From positions 22,150 through 86,149 of the forward strand of contig NZ_CAJXYK010000024.1 of assembly GCF_913063425.1 (NCBI RefSeq): DNA of 64,000 nt, written 5' to 3'. Origin of the DNA: an uncultured Thiohalocapsa sp. (GTDB taxonomy: Bacteria; Pseudomonadota; Gammaproteobacteria; Chromatiales; Chromatiaceae). This document shows, piece after piece, positions 26,638-34,066 of the stretch (position 1 is the first letter of the stretch; each line of letters begins with the position of its first letter). Below the pieces are notes generated by a model. It was not told where the DNA came from, did not search any database, and saw only the letters and a program-made list of their open reading frames with translations. Made by a program: the position numbers and the translations under genes.

Positions 26638-27829
26638 TGGCGCGCCAGTCGTAGTCGCGGCGGGCCTTGCTGCGGCCGGCGTCCGCGAGCCGGCCGGCGA
26701 GTGCGGGGTCGTCCAGTACGCGGCCGAGCTGGGCAGCCAGGTCGCCGGCATCGCCCGGTGCCGCGTGCAGCACGTCCTTGCCGTCCGCGGTGAAGGACGG
26801 GATGCCGCCGATGCGTGAGGCCACCACCGGCAGCCCCGCCGCCCAGGCCTCCAGGATCACAATACCGAAGGGCTCGTGCAGTGACGGCAGGCAGAACACC
26901 TCCGCCGCGTGAAAGGCCCCCACCAGCAGCGGGTCGTCGGACCTGAGGCCCGGAATCAGGGTCAGGCTCGCGGCCACGCCGAGCGCCCGGACCCGGGCGT
27001 CCAGCTTCTCGCGGTAGCTCGCGACGGTCACCGGCCCCAGCAGCACCAGATGCAGGTCCGGATGGTCCGGCAGCGGCTGTGCCAGGGCCTCCACCAGGGC
27101 GATCTGGTTCTTCTGGTAGTCGATGCGGCTGACACAGAGCATGATCCGGCGCTCGGGTGGGATGCCGTGGGCCTGTCGAAAGGCAGCGCCGTCACCGCTG
27201 GCGAAGGCCGCACAGTCCACGCCGTTCGGCATCAGCTCCACGCGCTGCCCCGGCAGGCGCTCGCGGGCGGCGGCGAGCTCGTCGCCGCCGACGCAGAGCA
27301 CCGCATCGGCGTCCTCCAGCACCCGGCGCGAGCCCATGGCCATGCCGAACAGCCGGCCCCACTCCAGCCGACCCTGAATGGGTGCCAGCATCTGGCTCAT
27401 TTCGCCCTGGGGCACGACGAAATGGCCACCGTGCAGCGTGATGACATAGGGGATGCCGCGGAGCTTCGCCGCCGTGCGCACGGCCGCACCCAGGCGCTTG
27501 CCGCTGTGGGCATGCAGCAGGTCCACCCCGGGCTCCCGCAGCAGGGCCCAGAGGAGCGACAGCGACAGCAGATTGCCGCCCTTCTTGTCCATGTCGCGCC
27601 GCGCCGCTTTGTCCAGCCCCAGGAAGGGATAGCTGTACTGGAAGCGGCGCACGGGCACGCCGCGGATGGTCTCCGCCTGGGTGTCCGACAGCGCCAGGCT
27701 GGTGAAGATGCTGACCTCGTCGCCGTCGGCCAGCAGCGCCCGGCTGGTCTCGAGGATGGTGGTCTCGGTGCCGCCCCACTCATCGGCCACGAAGCGCCTT
27801 GGAACTTGAATGATCTTCACCCGTGTCAC
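26570..27829 (-). CDS. GT4-family glycosyltransferase
   Basis: This 419-residue GT-B glycosyltransferase begins at GTG 27829 (a second in-frame GTG is three codons on), with AGGAAG just upstream. The N-terminal acceptor domain opens with VKIIQVPRRFVADEWGGTET. The C-terminal domain has LPSLHEPFGIVILEAWAAG, the E-x7-E donor site. It lies 16 bp after the flippase gene and is probably co-transcribed with it. Its 3' end overlaps the end of the convergent Wzy-like gene by 68 bp. Sugar specificity is unknown. Confidence 0.88.
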   Translation of the reverse strand: MTRVKIIQVPRRFVADEWGGTETTILETSRALLADGDEVSIFTSLALSDTQAETIRGVPVRRFQYSYPFLGLDKAARRDMDKKGGNLLSLSLLWALLREPGVDLLHAHSGKRLGAAVRTAAKLRGIPYVITLHGGHFVVPQGEMSQMLAPIQGRLEWGRLFGMAMGSRRVLEDADAVLCVGGDELAAARERLPGQRVELMPNGVDCAAFASGDGAAFRQAHGIPPERRIMLCVSRIDYQKNQIALVEALAQPLPDHPDLHLVLLGPVTVASYREKLDARVRALGVAASLTLIPGLRSDDPLLVGAFHAAEVFCLPSLHEPFGIVILEAWAAGLPVVASRIGGIPSFTADGKDVLHAAPGDAGDLAAQLGRVLDDPALAGRLADAGRSKARRDYDWRAISARLRDLYAELVAARPRAGGR

Positions 27830-27845
27830 CGCTTCCTGTGCCGGC

Positions 27846-29366
27846 TCATGCGTTGGGCTGGGCCGCCGCCGGACGACGCGTCAGCTTTGCGGCAATGAAA
27901 AGCCGCTCCTCGGCCCGCAGCGAGGTCAGATAGTAGGTCATGTAATAGACCAGTGCCGCGGTGGCGCCCTGCAGAAAGACCCACTGGAAGCCGTCAACGG
28001 CCGGCTGCAGATAATCGAGTCCGTAGGCGGCGGCCAGTGACGGCACCAGCGGCGGCAGCACCGGCCACAGCGCCTCGCGGAAGAAGCGCCAAAGCGAAAC
28101 GCCCCGGGACCAGCAGGCACGGGGCACGATGACCAGCACCTCCACGGTGAAGGCGGAGATCAGCGTTGCCAGTGCGACACCGTTCAGGCCGTGCTCCTGA
28201 ATCAGGATCACCGACAGCACGAGGTTCAACAGCGCCGAGACGCCCATGGCCAGGGCGATGAACCGATGCTGCCCGTTCATCGCCAACACATTCGCCGCGT
28301 TGAGCTGTACCGCGGTGGACAAAATGGCCCCGAGCAGCAGCTGCAGCACCGGCACGGCACCGGCGAAATCTTCCCCCATCCACAGCAGGATGATGGCCTC
28401 GGTGTAGAAGAACAGCAGAGCGACGAAGGGCAGCGCGATGGCCATGCCGAAGCGGGTCCCGTCCAGCAGCACGCGGTCGATGGTGGCGTCGTCGCCGCCG
28501 CCCCGGGACTGTGCCACCAGCGGCATCAGGGCGTTGGAGAACTGCTTGTTGAGGTAATAGCTGTACTCGGCGATCTTCGCACCGATGGCATAGACGGCAA
28601 CGGCGGAGAGCGGCAGGAAGGCCTTGATCACCACCGGGTCGATGCGCAGGATGATCAGCACGGCGATGTTCGCAATGAAAAAATAGAACGAGAAGCCGAG
28701 CAGCTCCGGCACCCGCGACCGCGAGAACAACCGCGGCGCGACGGACAGGCGCGGCGTCAGCACGAAGGCCAGCACCATGGCCAGGAGCGGTCCCAAGAGC
28801 ATGGTCAGGCTGGTCGAGTAGATGAGCGCGCGGATGCCGTAATCCGCATTCAGCAGGGTCACGATGAGCGCGGCGTTGATGAGCTGCATCGCCATGTCGA
28901 TGCCGTTCACCAGTGCCATGCGCCCGCTGCCGTTCAGTACCGCCTTGAACAGGTTGAGGGGCAGGTTGATGGCCACCACGCCGCCGAGCAGCCACAGGGC
29001 GAGCTGGAACCAGTGCCGCATCTCCGGCTCCAGATGGAACCAGGCACCGGCGAAGGTGGAGATCACGGCCACCAAGGCGATGCACAGCAGGCCGAGCAGC
29101 AGGTAGACGCCGAGCAGTGTCGCGAGCACCTCATTGCGTCCCGCATGGTCGCCGCTGCCGTGGAACTCCCCCATGTACTTGTTCGCCGCGGTGGCGAAGC
29201 CGAGATCCATCAGCCCGAACATGGCCACCACGGAGAAGATCAGTGACCAGAGCCCGAACTGGTCCACGCCGATCTTGCTGACGATGAAGGGCGTCAGGAA
29301 GAACACCAGCACCATCAGCACGACGAAGCGCAGATAGCTGGTGGCGATGTTGATGATCCAGCGCAT
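27846..29366 (-). CDS. Polysaccharide flippase (Wzx-like, MOP superfamily)
   Basis: This 506-residue protein has 12-14 predicted hydrophobic helices. The opening, FVVLMVLVFFLTPFIVSKIGVDQFGLWSLI, is typical of Wzx/PST flippases, which move undecaprenyl-linked glycan units across the inner membrane. It sits between the phosphodiesterase-like gene and a glycosyltransferase, as expected in an exopolysaccharide operon. There is no Shine-Dalgarno sequence: seven copies of a 7-bp tandem repeat begin only four bases upstream of the ATG and occupy the place where one should be. Expression may therefore depend on translation from upstream or vary with repeat structure. Confidence 0.88.
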   Translation of the reverse strand: MRWIINIATSYLRFVVLMVLVFFLTPFIVSKIGVDQFGLWSLIFSVVAMFGLMDLGFATAANKYMGEFHGSGDHAGRNEVLATLLGVYLLLGLLCIALVAVISTFAGAWFHLEPEMRHWFQLALWLLGGVVAINLPLNLFKAVLNGSGRMALVNGIDMAMQLINAALIVTLLNADYGIRALIYSTSLTMLLGPLLAMVLAFVLTPRLSVAPRLFSRSRVPELLGFSFYFFIANIAVLIILRIDPVVIKAFLPLSAVAVYAIGAKIAEYSYYLNKQFSNALMPLVAQSRGGGDDATIDRVLLDGTRFGMAIALPFVALLFFYTEAIILLWMGEDFAGAVPVLQLLLGAILSTAVQLNAANVLAMNGQHRFIALAMGVSALLNLVLSVILIQEHGLNGVALATLISAFTVEVLVIVPRACWSRGVSLWRFFREALWPVLPPLVPSLAAAYGLDYLQPAVDGFQWVFLQGATAALVYYMTYYLTSLRAEERLFIAAKLTRRPAAAQPNA

Positions 29367-29370
29367 GCTC

Positions 29371-29419
29371 AGTGGCGAGTGGCGAGTGGCGAGTGGCGAG
29401 TGGCGAGTGGCGAGTGGCG
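29371..29419. repeat. Tandem repeat, seven perfect copies of AGTGGCG
   Basis: Seven uninterrupted 7-bp units run from 29371 to 29419, followed by one imperfect copy to about 29430. They begin four bases upstream of the flippase start codon on the opposite strand, where the ribosome site should lie. The unit length is not a multiple of three. Confidence 0.95.
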
Positions 29420-29536
29420 AGGAGTGGCGAGGGGCTGGTAGGCGTTCGCAGCGGGGCGGTGGATCAGCGCCGCTTGAACGGCCGTGCTGTGCGGTGATGT
29501 CGCCCGCGCAGCAAGCCTTGTCGCGGCATGTATCAG

Positions 29537-29552
29537 CCGCGTGGCGACGCGG
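29537..29552 (-). terminator. Small hairpin after the phosphodiesterase gene
   Basis: CCGCGT and ACGCGG form a 6-bp stem with a 4-nt loop directly after the stop codon of the phosphodiesterase-like gene. It is short and lacks a T-run, so it may only attenuate or stabilise the transcript ahead of the flippase. Confidence 0.25.
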
Positions 29553-30713
29553 TCAGCCGCGGAGGCCGGCCTCGGCCTGCATGACGTGGAACACGTCGGT
29601 GATGGCCTGCGGGTCGCCGGGCGGCGGTACGTTGCTGAGCAGGCAGGCGTCGGAGTCCGGGTCGTCCGGGTGGTAGCCGTGCATGCCGGTGATGGGCTTC
29701 AGACCCATGTGGCAGGGCACGATGATGACGCCGGGATTGGTGAGGAAATTCAGCTCGCCGTACTGATGGCCGTCGAAGTCGCAGCCGAGGGCGCGCAATT
29801 CGGCCTCCGACAGGATGCGCCCGTTCGGCTCCTGCTCCAGTGCGGCGATAATGCGCTCGCGGGCTTGCGGGTGCTTGAACCAGAACCGGCCCATGGTGGA
29901 GTCATAGGTCGCGACATAGTCCGTGTCGAAGGCGAGCCCCAGGGCCTCGATGCGTGCCATGAGATCGATGTGGGTGTGCACGGTGGCCATGCCGTGGTCG
30001 GAGCAGACGAAGAGCCTCACCTCGTCGTAGTGACGCTCGGCGACTTCCAGCAGCGCCGTCAGCTCGCGCTCGTACCAGGCCATCTTCTTGTCCACCTCCG
30101 GGCTTTCCTTGCCCACCTGGTGCAGCAGCGCGTCCATGGCGGCCATGTACAGGAACGCGAAGCGGATCTCGCCCTGCGCGATGTCCGCCTTCACTGCCGC
30201 GAGGTTGGCGTCCTCCGGCTCGCGCCAGTTGGAGACGTGGTAGGGCACGCGCTCGCGCTCCAGCAGGTCGAAGATGTTCTCGCCGCGGTTCAGCCCGCCC
30301 GGCTTGAACAGGTCCTTCTTCTCGCAGTAGTCGAACAGACCGATCTGACTGAAGGGCAGGCTGTAGAGCTGGAAATAGCCGGTAAAACCGTAGGCGCGCT
30401 TCACCAGCTTGCTGATCTGGTTGCGCACCCGCCCGCGGTCCACGATGCTGCGCGGCAGGAGCCCGAGCGGCTTCAGCGGCTTGAACGGAGAATGTTGCGG
30501 GTCGTAGTAGAAAAACGACCAATGCCCGTGCTCGCGCGGCGTGAGGCCGGACAGAATCGACGGCACGCAGGCGGACGAAAACCCGAAAGTGGAGCGCAGC
30601 CTGCGCCGGTGCGGCAGGCGCTCCTCCAGGAACCGGCGCCCGCGCAGCACCTCCCAGCCCAGGGCGTCGATGAAGCAGACGATGGCAAGGCGCTTGTTCG
30701 TGCTCGTGGACAT
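29553..30713 (-). CDS. Alkaline-phosphatase-superfamily phosphodiesterase-like protein
   Basis: This 386-residue protein resembles type I phosphodiesterase/nucleotide pyrophosphatases. Asp16 in VCFIDALGWE is a probable metal ligand. FGFSSACVPSILSGL holds the likely nucleophile Ser (46 or 47) before the typical S-G-L-x-P-x-E-H-G segment. VCSDHGMATVHTHID and GMHGYHP provide the second set of metal ligands. There is no signal peptide, so it probably acts in the cytoplasm or at the membrane face. GGAGG precedes the ATG. Similar enzymes occur in polysaccharide and exosortase loci, but the substrate is unknown. It lies 48 bp after the STAS gene on the same strand. Confidence 0.8.
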   Translation of the reverse strand: MSTSTNKRLAIVCFIDALGWEVLRGRRFLEERLPHRRRLRSTFGFSSACVPSILSGLTPREHGHWSFFYYDPQHSPFKPLKPLGLLPRSIVDRGRVRNQISKLVKRAYGFTGYFQLYSLPFSQIGLFDYCEKKDLFKPGGLNRGENIFDLLERERVPYHVSNWREPEDANLAAVKADIAQGEIRFAFLYMAAMDALLHQVGKESPEVDKKMAWYERELTALLEVAERHYDEVRLFVCSDHGMATVHTHIDLMARIEALGLAFDTDYVATYDSTMGRFWFKHPQARERIIAALEQEPNGRILSEAELRALGCDFDGHQYGELNFLTNPGVIIVPCHMGLKPITGMHGYHPDDPDSDACLLSNVPPPGDPQAITDVFHVMQAEAGLRG

Positions 30714-30761
30714 ACCGTCCTCCGTCAGTCTGTCATGGATGGCGCGGGCGGGCGGCCCCGG

Positions 30762-31097
30762 TCAGCCGAAGGCGCGCACCGCCGCTGCCTCGTCATCGAA
30801 GATCTGGAACACCGTGTGCAGGCGGGTCAGCTCGAACAGGGCGCGGATGGTGTCGCTCATCTGTGCCAGGTACAGGTCGCCGTCCATTTTCCGTGCTGCC
30901 TGCAGGCCGGCCACCACGACGGCGAGGCCGCTGGAGTCCATGAACGTCGTCTCACCCAGGTTCACCACCACCCGCCCGGAGCCGGATTGGATGATGTCCT
31001 TCAGCTGGGCACGGGCATCGCCGGCATTGGCCATGACCAGGCGCTCCGGCAGTGTGACCACGTCGATGCCGTTCTCTTGTCTGTGATTCAGGCTCAT
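30762..31097 (-). CDS. STAS-domain anti-anti-sigma-factor-like protein
   Basis: This 111-residue single STAS domain is of the SpoIIAA/RsbV type. Ser55 in TFMDSSGLAVVV is at the position phosphorylated by the partner kinase; dephosphorylation lets the protein bind its target. GGAG seven bases before the ATG fixes the start. It lies 62 bp after the HATPase gene, and the receiver-PP2C gene is farther upstream, so all three parts of a partner-switching circuit are present in one run. No sigma factor is encoded nearby, so the final target may be another protein, as for SypA in Vibrio polysaccharide control. Confidence 0.9.
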   Translation of the reverse strand: MSLNHRQENGIDVVTLPERLVMANAGDARAQLKDIIQSGSGRVVVNLGETTFMDSSGLAVVVAGLQAARKMDGDLYLAQMSDTIRALFELTRLHTVFQIFDDEAAAVRAFG

Positions 31098-31159
31098 GGG
31101 TTGCTCCAATCGGCTTGAGGTTGGGCGCGGCGCACGACTCTGCCGGCGGCGGGTGCCGG

Positions 31160-31585
31160 TCAGGCGGTGGGTACCGGCCGGCTCAGGGTCAGCAGGTTCA
31201 GGCCCTCGCGCCGCTCGTAGTGCACGTCCGGAAATCCGGCGCGAATGATCTGCCAGCCGCGACCGCCGGCGGCATCCGTCGCCGCCGGCTCGCCGCTCGG
31301 CAGCGGCAGCGGCATGGGCCGGCCCTGGTCGCGCAGCTGGTAGCGCAGGGCGTCGGCGCAACACTCGCCGCTGATGGCAATGGGCAGACCAGGCTCGAGT
31401 GCATAGGCATGCTCGATGATGTTGTTGACCGCCTCCACCAGCGCGAGCTGAAGGCCGAAGACTTCCAGGTCGCCGAGCCCCGCCGCCTGCGCCAGCGGCA
31501 TCAGGCGGGTCTCGATCAGGCCGTGCCAGGCCATGTCGTCCGGATCGCTGTTGAAGTCGATGTCCACGCGCTGCATGGCTTTCAC
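31160..31585 (-). CDS. RsbW-like HATPase anti-sigma/serine kinase
   Basis: This protein of about 141 residues has a GHKL ATP-binding fold of the RsbW/SpoIIAB type. The N-box is EAVNNIIEHAY (residues 51-61) and the glycine box is GGRGWQII. It should phosphorylate the adjacent STAS protein and bind either it or a third protein. The start could be GTG 31585 or ATG 31576; neither has a strong ribosome site. It is encoded between the receiver-PP2C phosphatase and the STAS protein, the expected trio. Confidence 0.88.
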   Translation of the reverse strand: MKAMQRVDIDFNSDPDDMAWHGLIETRLMPLAQAAGLGDLEVFGLQLALVEAVNNIIEHAYALEPGLPIAISGECCADALRYQLRDQGRPMPLPLPSGEPAATDAAGGRGWQIIRAGFPDVHYERREGLNLLTLSRPVPTA

Positions 31586-31677
31586 TCAGAAAGGCGACGG
31601 GCGCCGTGGTATCCCGCCGACCGATCTGACGGGATGGTCGGCGGGTCCACGCGCCGGCGGACTGACCGGGCATGGGC

Positions 31678-32949
31678 TCACGGTGCCGGGCGCTCGATGA
31701 TCAGCAGCGACACGTCGTCCTCCAGCTCGGCCTCGCCACGCCAGGCCAGGACGGCATCGCGCAGCAGAGCCGCGAGCGCACTGCTGCCCGCGTTGCGGTG
31801 CGCGCGCAGCAGATCGCACAGGTGCTCAAGGTCGAAGGCGCGGCCGTCGGCGTCGAAGCAATCGGTGATGCCGTCGCTGTAGGTGACGATGCGCTCGCCT
31901 GGGGCCAGGTGGAACCGGTGCGCGCTGTACTCGGCGGTGTCGAACATGCCCACGGGCAGACCCCCTTTGGACGCGAGCTCCACGCTGCCGTCGGCGCGCA
32001 GCAGCAGCGGCTGCGGGTGGCCGGCGCTGGCGAGGCGGCCCTCGCCCGTGTGCGGGTCGAGCACGCCGTAGACCACGGTGGCATAGCTGGTGACCTCGCC
32101 GTCGGGGCTGCACAGCTGCGCGTTCAGCGCCTCCAGGAAGCCCGCGGGGTTCAGGTACTCGCCGCTGTCCAGGTTGGGCGCCAGGATGCCCGTCTGCGGC
32201 ACGAGCGAGCGGCTCAGGCTGGTGGACAACAGCGCCGCCGGGATACCGTGGCCGGCGACGTCCAGGTGGTAGAAGCCCATTTCGCTCGCCGACACCGGAA
32301 AGAAATGGAAGCTGTCGCCGGAGATCTTCGCCGCCGGCAGGAACAGCCAGCCGGCACTGAGCGGTGCGATGCCGGCGTCGGACACCGGCAGCAGCTCGCG
32401 CTGGATGCGGGCGGCGGCGGCGAGGTCGTTCTGGATCTGCCCGTAGGCGCGGTCCAGGGCATCGTGGCTCTGCTTGAGCCGGCGGTTCTGCTCCGCAAGC
32501 CGCTCCTCCAGGCCGAGGATGCGCACTCCAACCTGAAGGCGTGCCCGCAGCACCTGCACGTCGAAGGGCTTGCCGACGAAGTCGTCCGCGCCGGCGTCGA
32601 GGCCATACACGAGGTCTGTGTCCTCGGTGCGGCCGGTGAGCAGCATGACGTACACGTAGTGCGGAAAATCTTCGCGGCGGATGGCGGCGCAGACCTCGGG
32701 GCCGCTCATGCCGTCCATCATCCAGTCGCAGATCACCAGCCGTATGTCGCCGCCGCGCAGGCGCTGAAGCCCATCTGCGCCGTTGCTCGCCACCACCGGG
32801 TCGAAGCCCCACTTGCGCAGCAGCGCGCGCACGTAGGCGCGTACATCGGGTGCGTCGTCGATCACGAGCACTTTGAGCGGTGCCGTTGCACAGGTCTGCT
32901 CGGCCGGTTGCGGCTCGGCCGTGCCGGACACCGGCTGCGGGTCACTCAT
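31678..32949 (-). CDS. Response regulator with PP2C (SpoIIE/RsbU) phosphatase output
   Basis: This 423-residue protein has an N-terminal receiver domain (about 25-145) with Asp31/Asp32, phospho-acceptor Asp75 in ICDWMMDGMSG, Thr105 and Lys127. A coiled coil (about 145-185) leads to a PP2C phosphatase of the SpoIIE type, with metal-binding motifs GDSFHFF, HLDVAGHG (Asp230) and YSDGITDCFD. Phosphorylation of Asp75 would set the phosphatase activity toward the STAS protein encoded downstream. No sensor kinase is encoded nearby, so the input is unknown. It is the first gene of a minus-strand run that also contains the phosphodiesterase and flippase, and it diverges from the exosortase operon across 244 bp. 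Confidence 0.92.
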   Translation of the reverse strand: MSDPQPVSGTAEPQPAEQTCATAPLKVLVIDDAPDVRAYVRALLRKWGFDPVVASNGADGLQRLRGGDIRLVICDWMMDGMSGPEVCAAIRREDFPHYVYVMLLTGRTEDTDLVYGLDAGADDFVGKPFDVQVLRARLQVGVRILGLEERLAEQNRRLKQSHDALDRAYGQIQNDLAAAARIQRELLPVSDAGIAPLSAGWLFLPAAKISGDSFHFFPVSASEMGFYHLDVAGHGIPAALLSTSLSRSLVPQTGILAPNLDSGEYLNPAGFLEALNAQLCSPDGEVTSYATVVYGVLDPHTGEGRLASAGHPQPLLLRADGSVELASKGGLPVGMFDTAEYSAHRFHLAPGERIVTYSDGITDCFDADGRAFDLEHLCDLLRAHRNAGSSALAALLRDAVLAWRGEAELEDDVSLLIIERPAP

Positions 32950-33193
32950 CTACGCCTGCAAGCTGCTCATGGGCGGTTCTCGGGCTCCTGTTGCGGTGTC
33001 CGTGTGGGACCGCTCGTCGTCTTTGCCGTCGCGCGCCGCGCGCCGTTGCGGTGGCGATGATGGCGGGCTCGTACCCATCCAGCGTCCGACGACGCATTGC
33101 ATTTCGCGTGGGCAGGTCGCTCACGTTGCATTCTGCAAGTCCGGCTCATGCCGACCTTCGTGACTGTCGCGCAGGCCGTCGGGCAGTACCGCT
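32950..33193. other. Divergent intergenic region between partner switch and exosortase operon
   Basis: Promoters for both operons should lie here. The only symmetric element I see is TTGCA-TTC-TGCAA (33126-33138). No convincing sigma-70 promoter can be read. Because the sorted-protein start is uncertain, its leader may extend past 33194. Confidence 0.35.
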
Positions 33194-34066
33194 GTGCTGA
33201 GGTTGGCACAGCATGGCAATCCCGGCAATGGACTTCGGCTGTCACTGTCATCCCTCCGCCTGGCCCGGCGGCTCGCAGGCAGGTCCCGGCCATCTTTGCT
33301 CCGGGCGGCGGTGGCAGCGCTCGGCCTGCTGCTCCTGTCGGGTCAGGCGGCGGCGGTCAGCGACATGTCCGCCAGCATCTACTCTGTGGATCTGGACCCT
33401 GAAGAGCTGAACGAGATCCAGGCGCTGCTGCCGGAGCGGAAGGTCAACAGCGCCTTCGTCAACAGCGCAGTGGACCCGAATCTGCGCCTGCTGGAGGCGG
33501 CCGAGGTGTCGCTGACCTTCATCGACGAGGGCGCCGGCTACAAGAACAGCTTCGGGTACTTCCTGTTCGACGACGAGCAGAACATCCTGGACGAGCGGAC
33601 CATCTTCGCGAACGCCAGCAAAGAGACCGACAAGAAAGGCGGCGGCGCGGCGGCCAACAAGAAGTTCGGCGGTCTGGAAGCCGGCGATACCGTGGACCTA
33701 GGCGTCTTCGATGCCGGCACCAACATCGGCTTCTGGCTGCAAGGCAACGGCTACGCCGACCCGAACGGCCACACCTACTACACGCTGGATCATCTCAATC
33801 CGGACGGTCTGCGCCACGTGGCCATGATCAACGACGTCATGAACGAGCAGGTCGTGCTCGGGGTGGAAGACCTGTTCAACCTGGGCGACCAGGACTACAA
33901 CGACATCATCTTCACCGTCACCGCCTCGCCGTTCTCCGCACTCGACGTCAGCAGCCTGCCCACCGGGGCGCCGGAGGCGGGACCCATCGCCACGGCGGTC
34001 ATCTGCGCCTCGCTGCTCGGCGCTTACGCGCGTCGGCGCGGCGGCCTGCAACGGCGCCGTGGCTAG
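33194..34066 (+). CDS. DUF4114 surface protein with PEP-CTERM-like sorting signal
   Basis: This protein of up to 290 residues appears to be the substrate of the exosortase encoded four genes on. A signal peptide ends near SGQAAAVSD (about residue 56). The mature part has a DUF4114-type domain, with GVEDLFNLGDQDYNDIIF (about 223-240) matching the family's Asp-rich motif, which may bind calcium. The C-terminus has the tripartite form of a sorting signal: GAPEAGP (259-264), a hydrophobic helix (IATAVICASLLGAYA) and an Arg cluster. The canonical Pro-Glu-Pro is replaced by Pro-Glu-Ala-Gly-Pro. The start is uncertain: GTG 33194 opens the frame, but a TTG at the edge of the signal peptide is also possible. 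Its end overlaps the TPR gene by 8 bp. Confidence 0.78.
   Translation: MLRLAQHGNPGNGLRLSLSSLRLARRLAGRSRPSLLRAAVAALGLLLLSGQAAAVSDMSASIYSVDLDPEELNEIQALLPERKVNSAFVNSAVDPNLRLLEAAEVSLTFIDEGAGYKNSFGYFLFDDEQNILDERTIFANASKETDKKGGGAAANKKFGGLEAGDTVDLGVFDAGTNIGFWLQGNGYADPNGHTYYTLDHLNPDGLRHVAMINDVMNEQVVLGVEDLFNLGDQDYNDIIFTVTASPFSALDVSSLPTGAPEAGPIATAVICASLLGAYARRRGGLQRRRG

Noticed and set aside
33203..33217. Possible sigma-54 promoter (TGGCAC-AGCAT-GGCA) before the sorted-protein gene
   Set aside because: The GG and GC elements are one base too close for a -24/-12 promoter and the TTGC element is absent. It would matter because PEP-CTERM genes are often under sigma-54, so transcript-start mapping could still change this.
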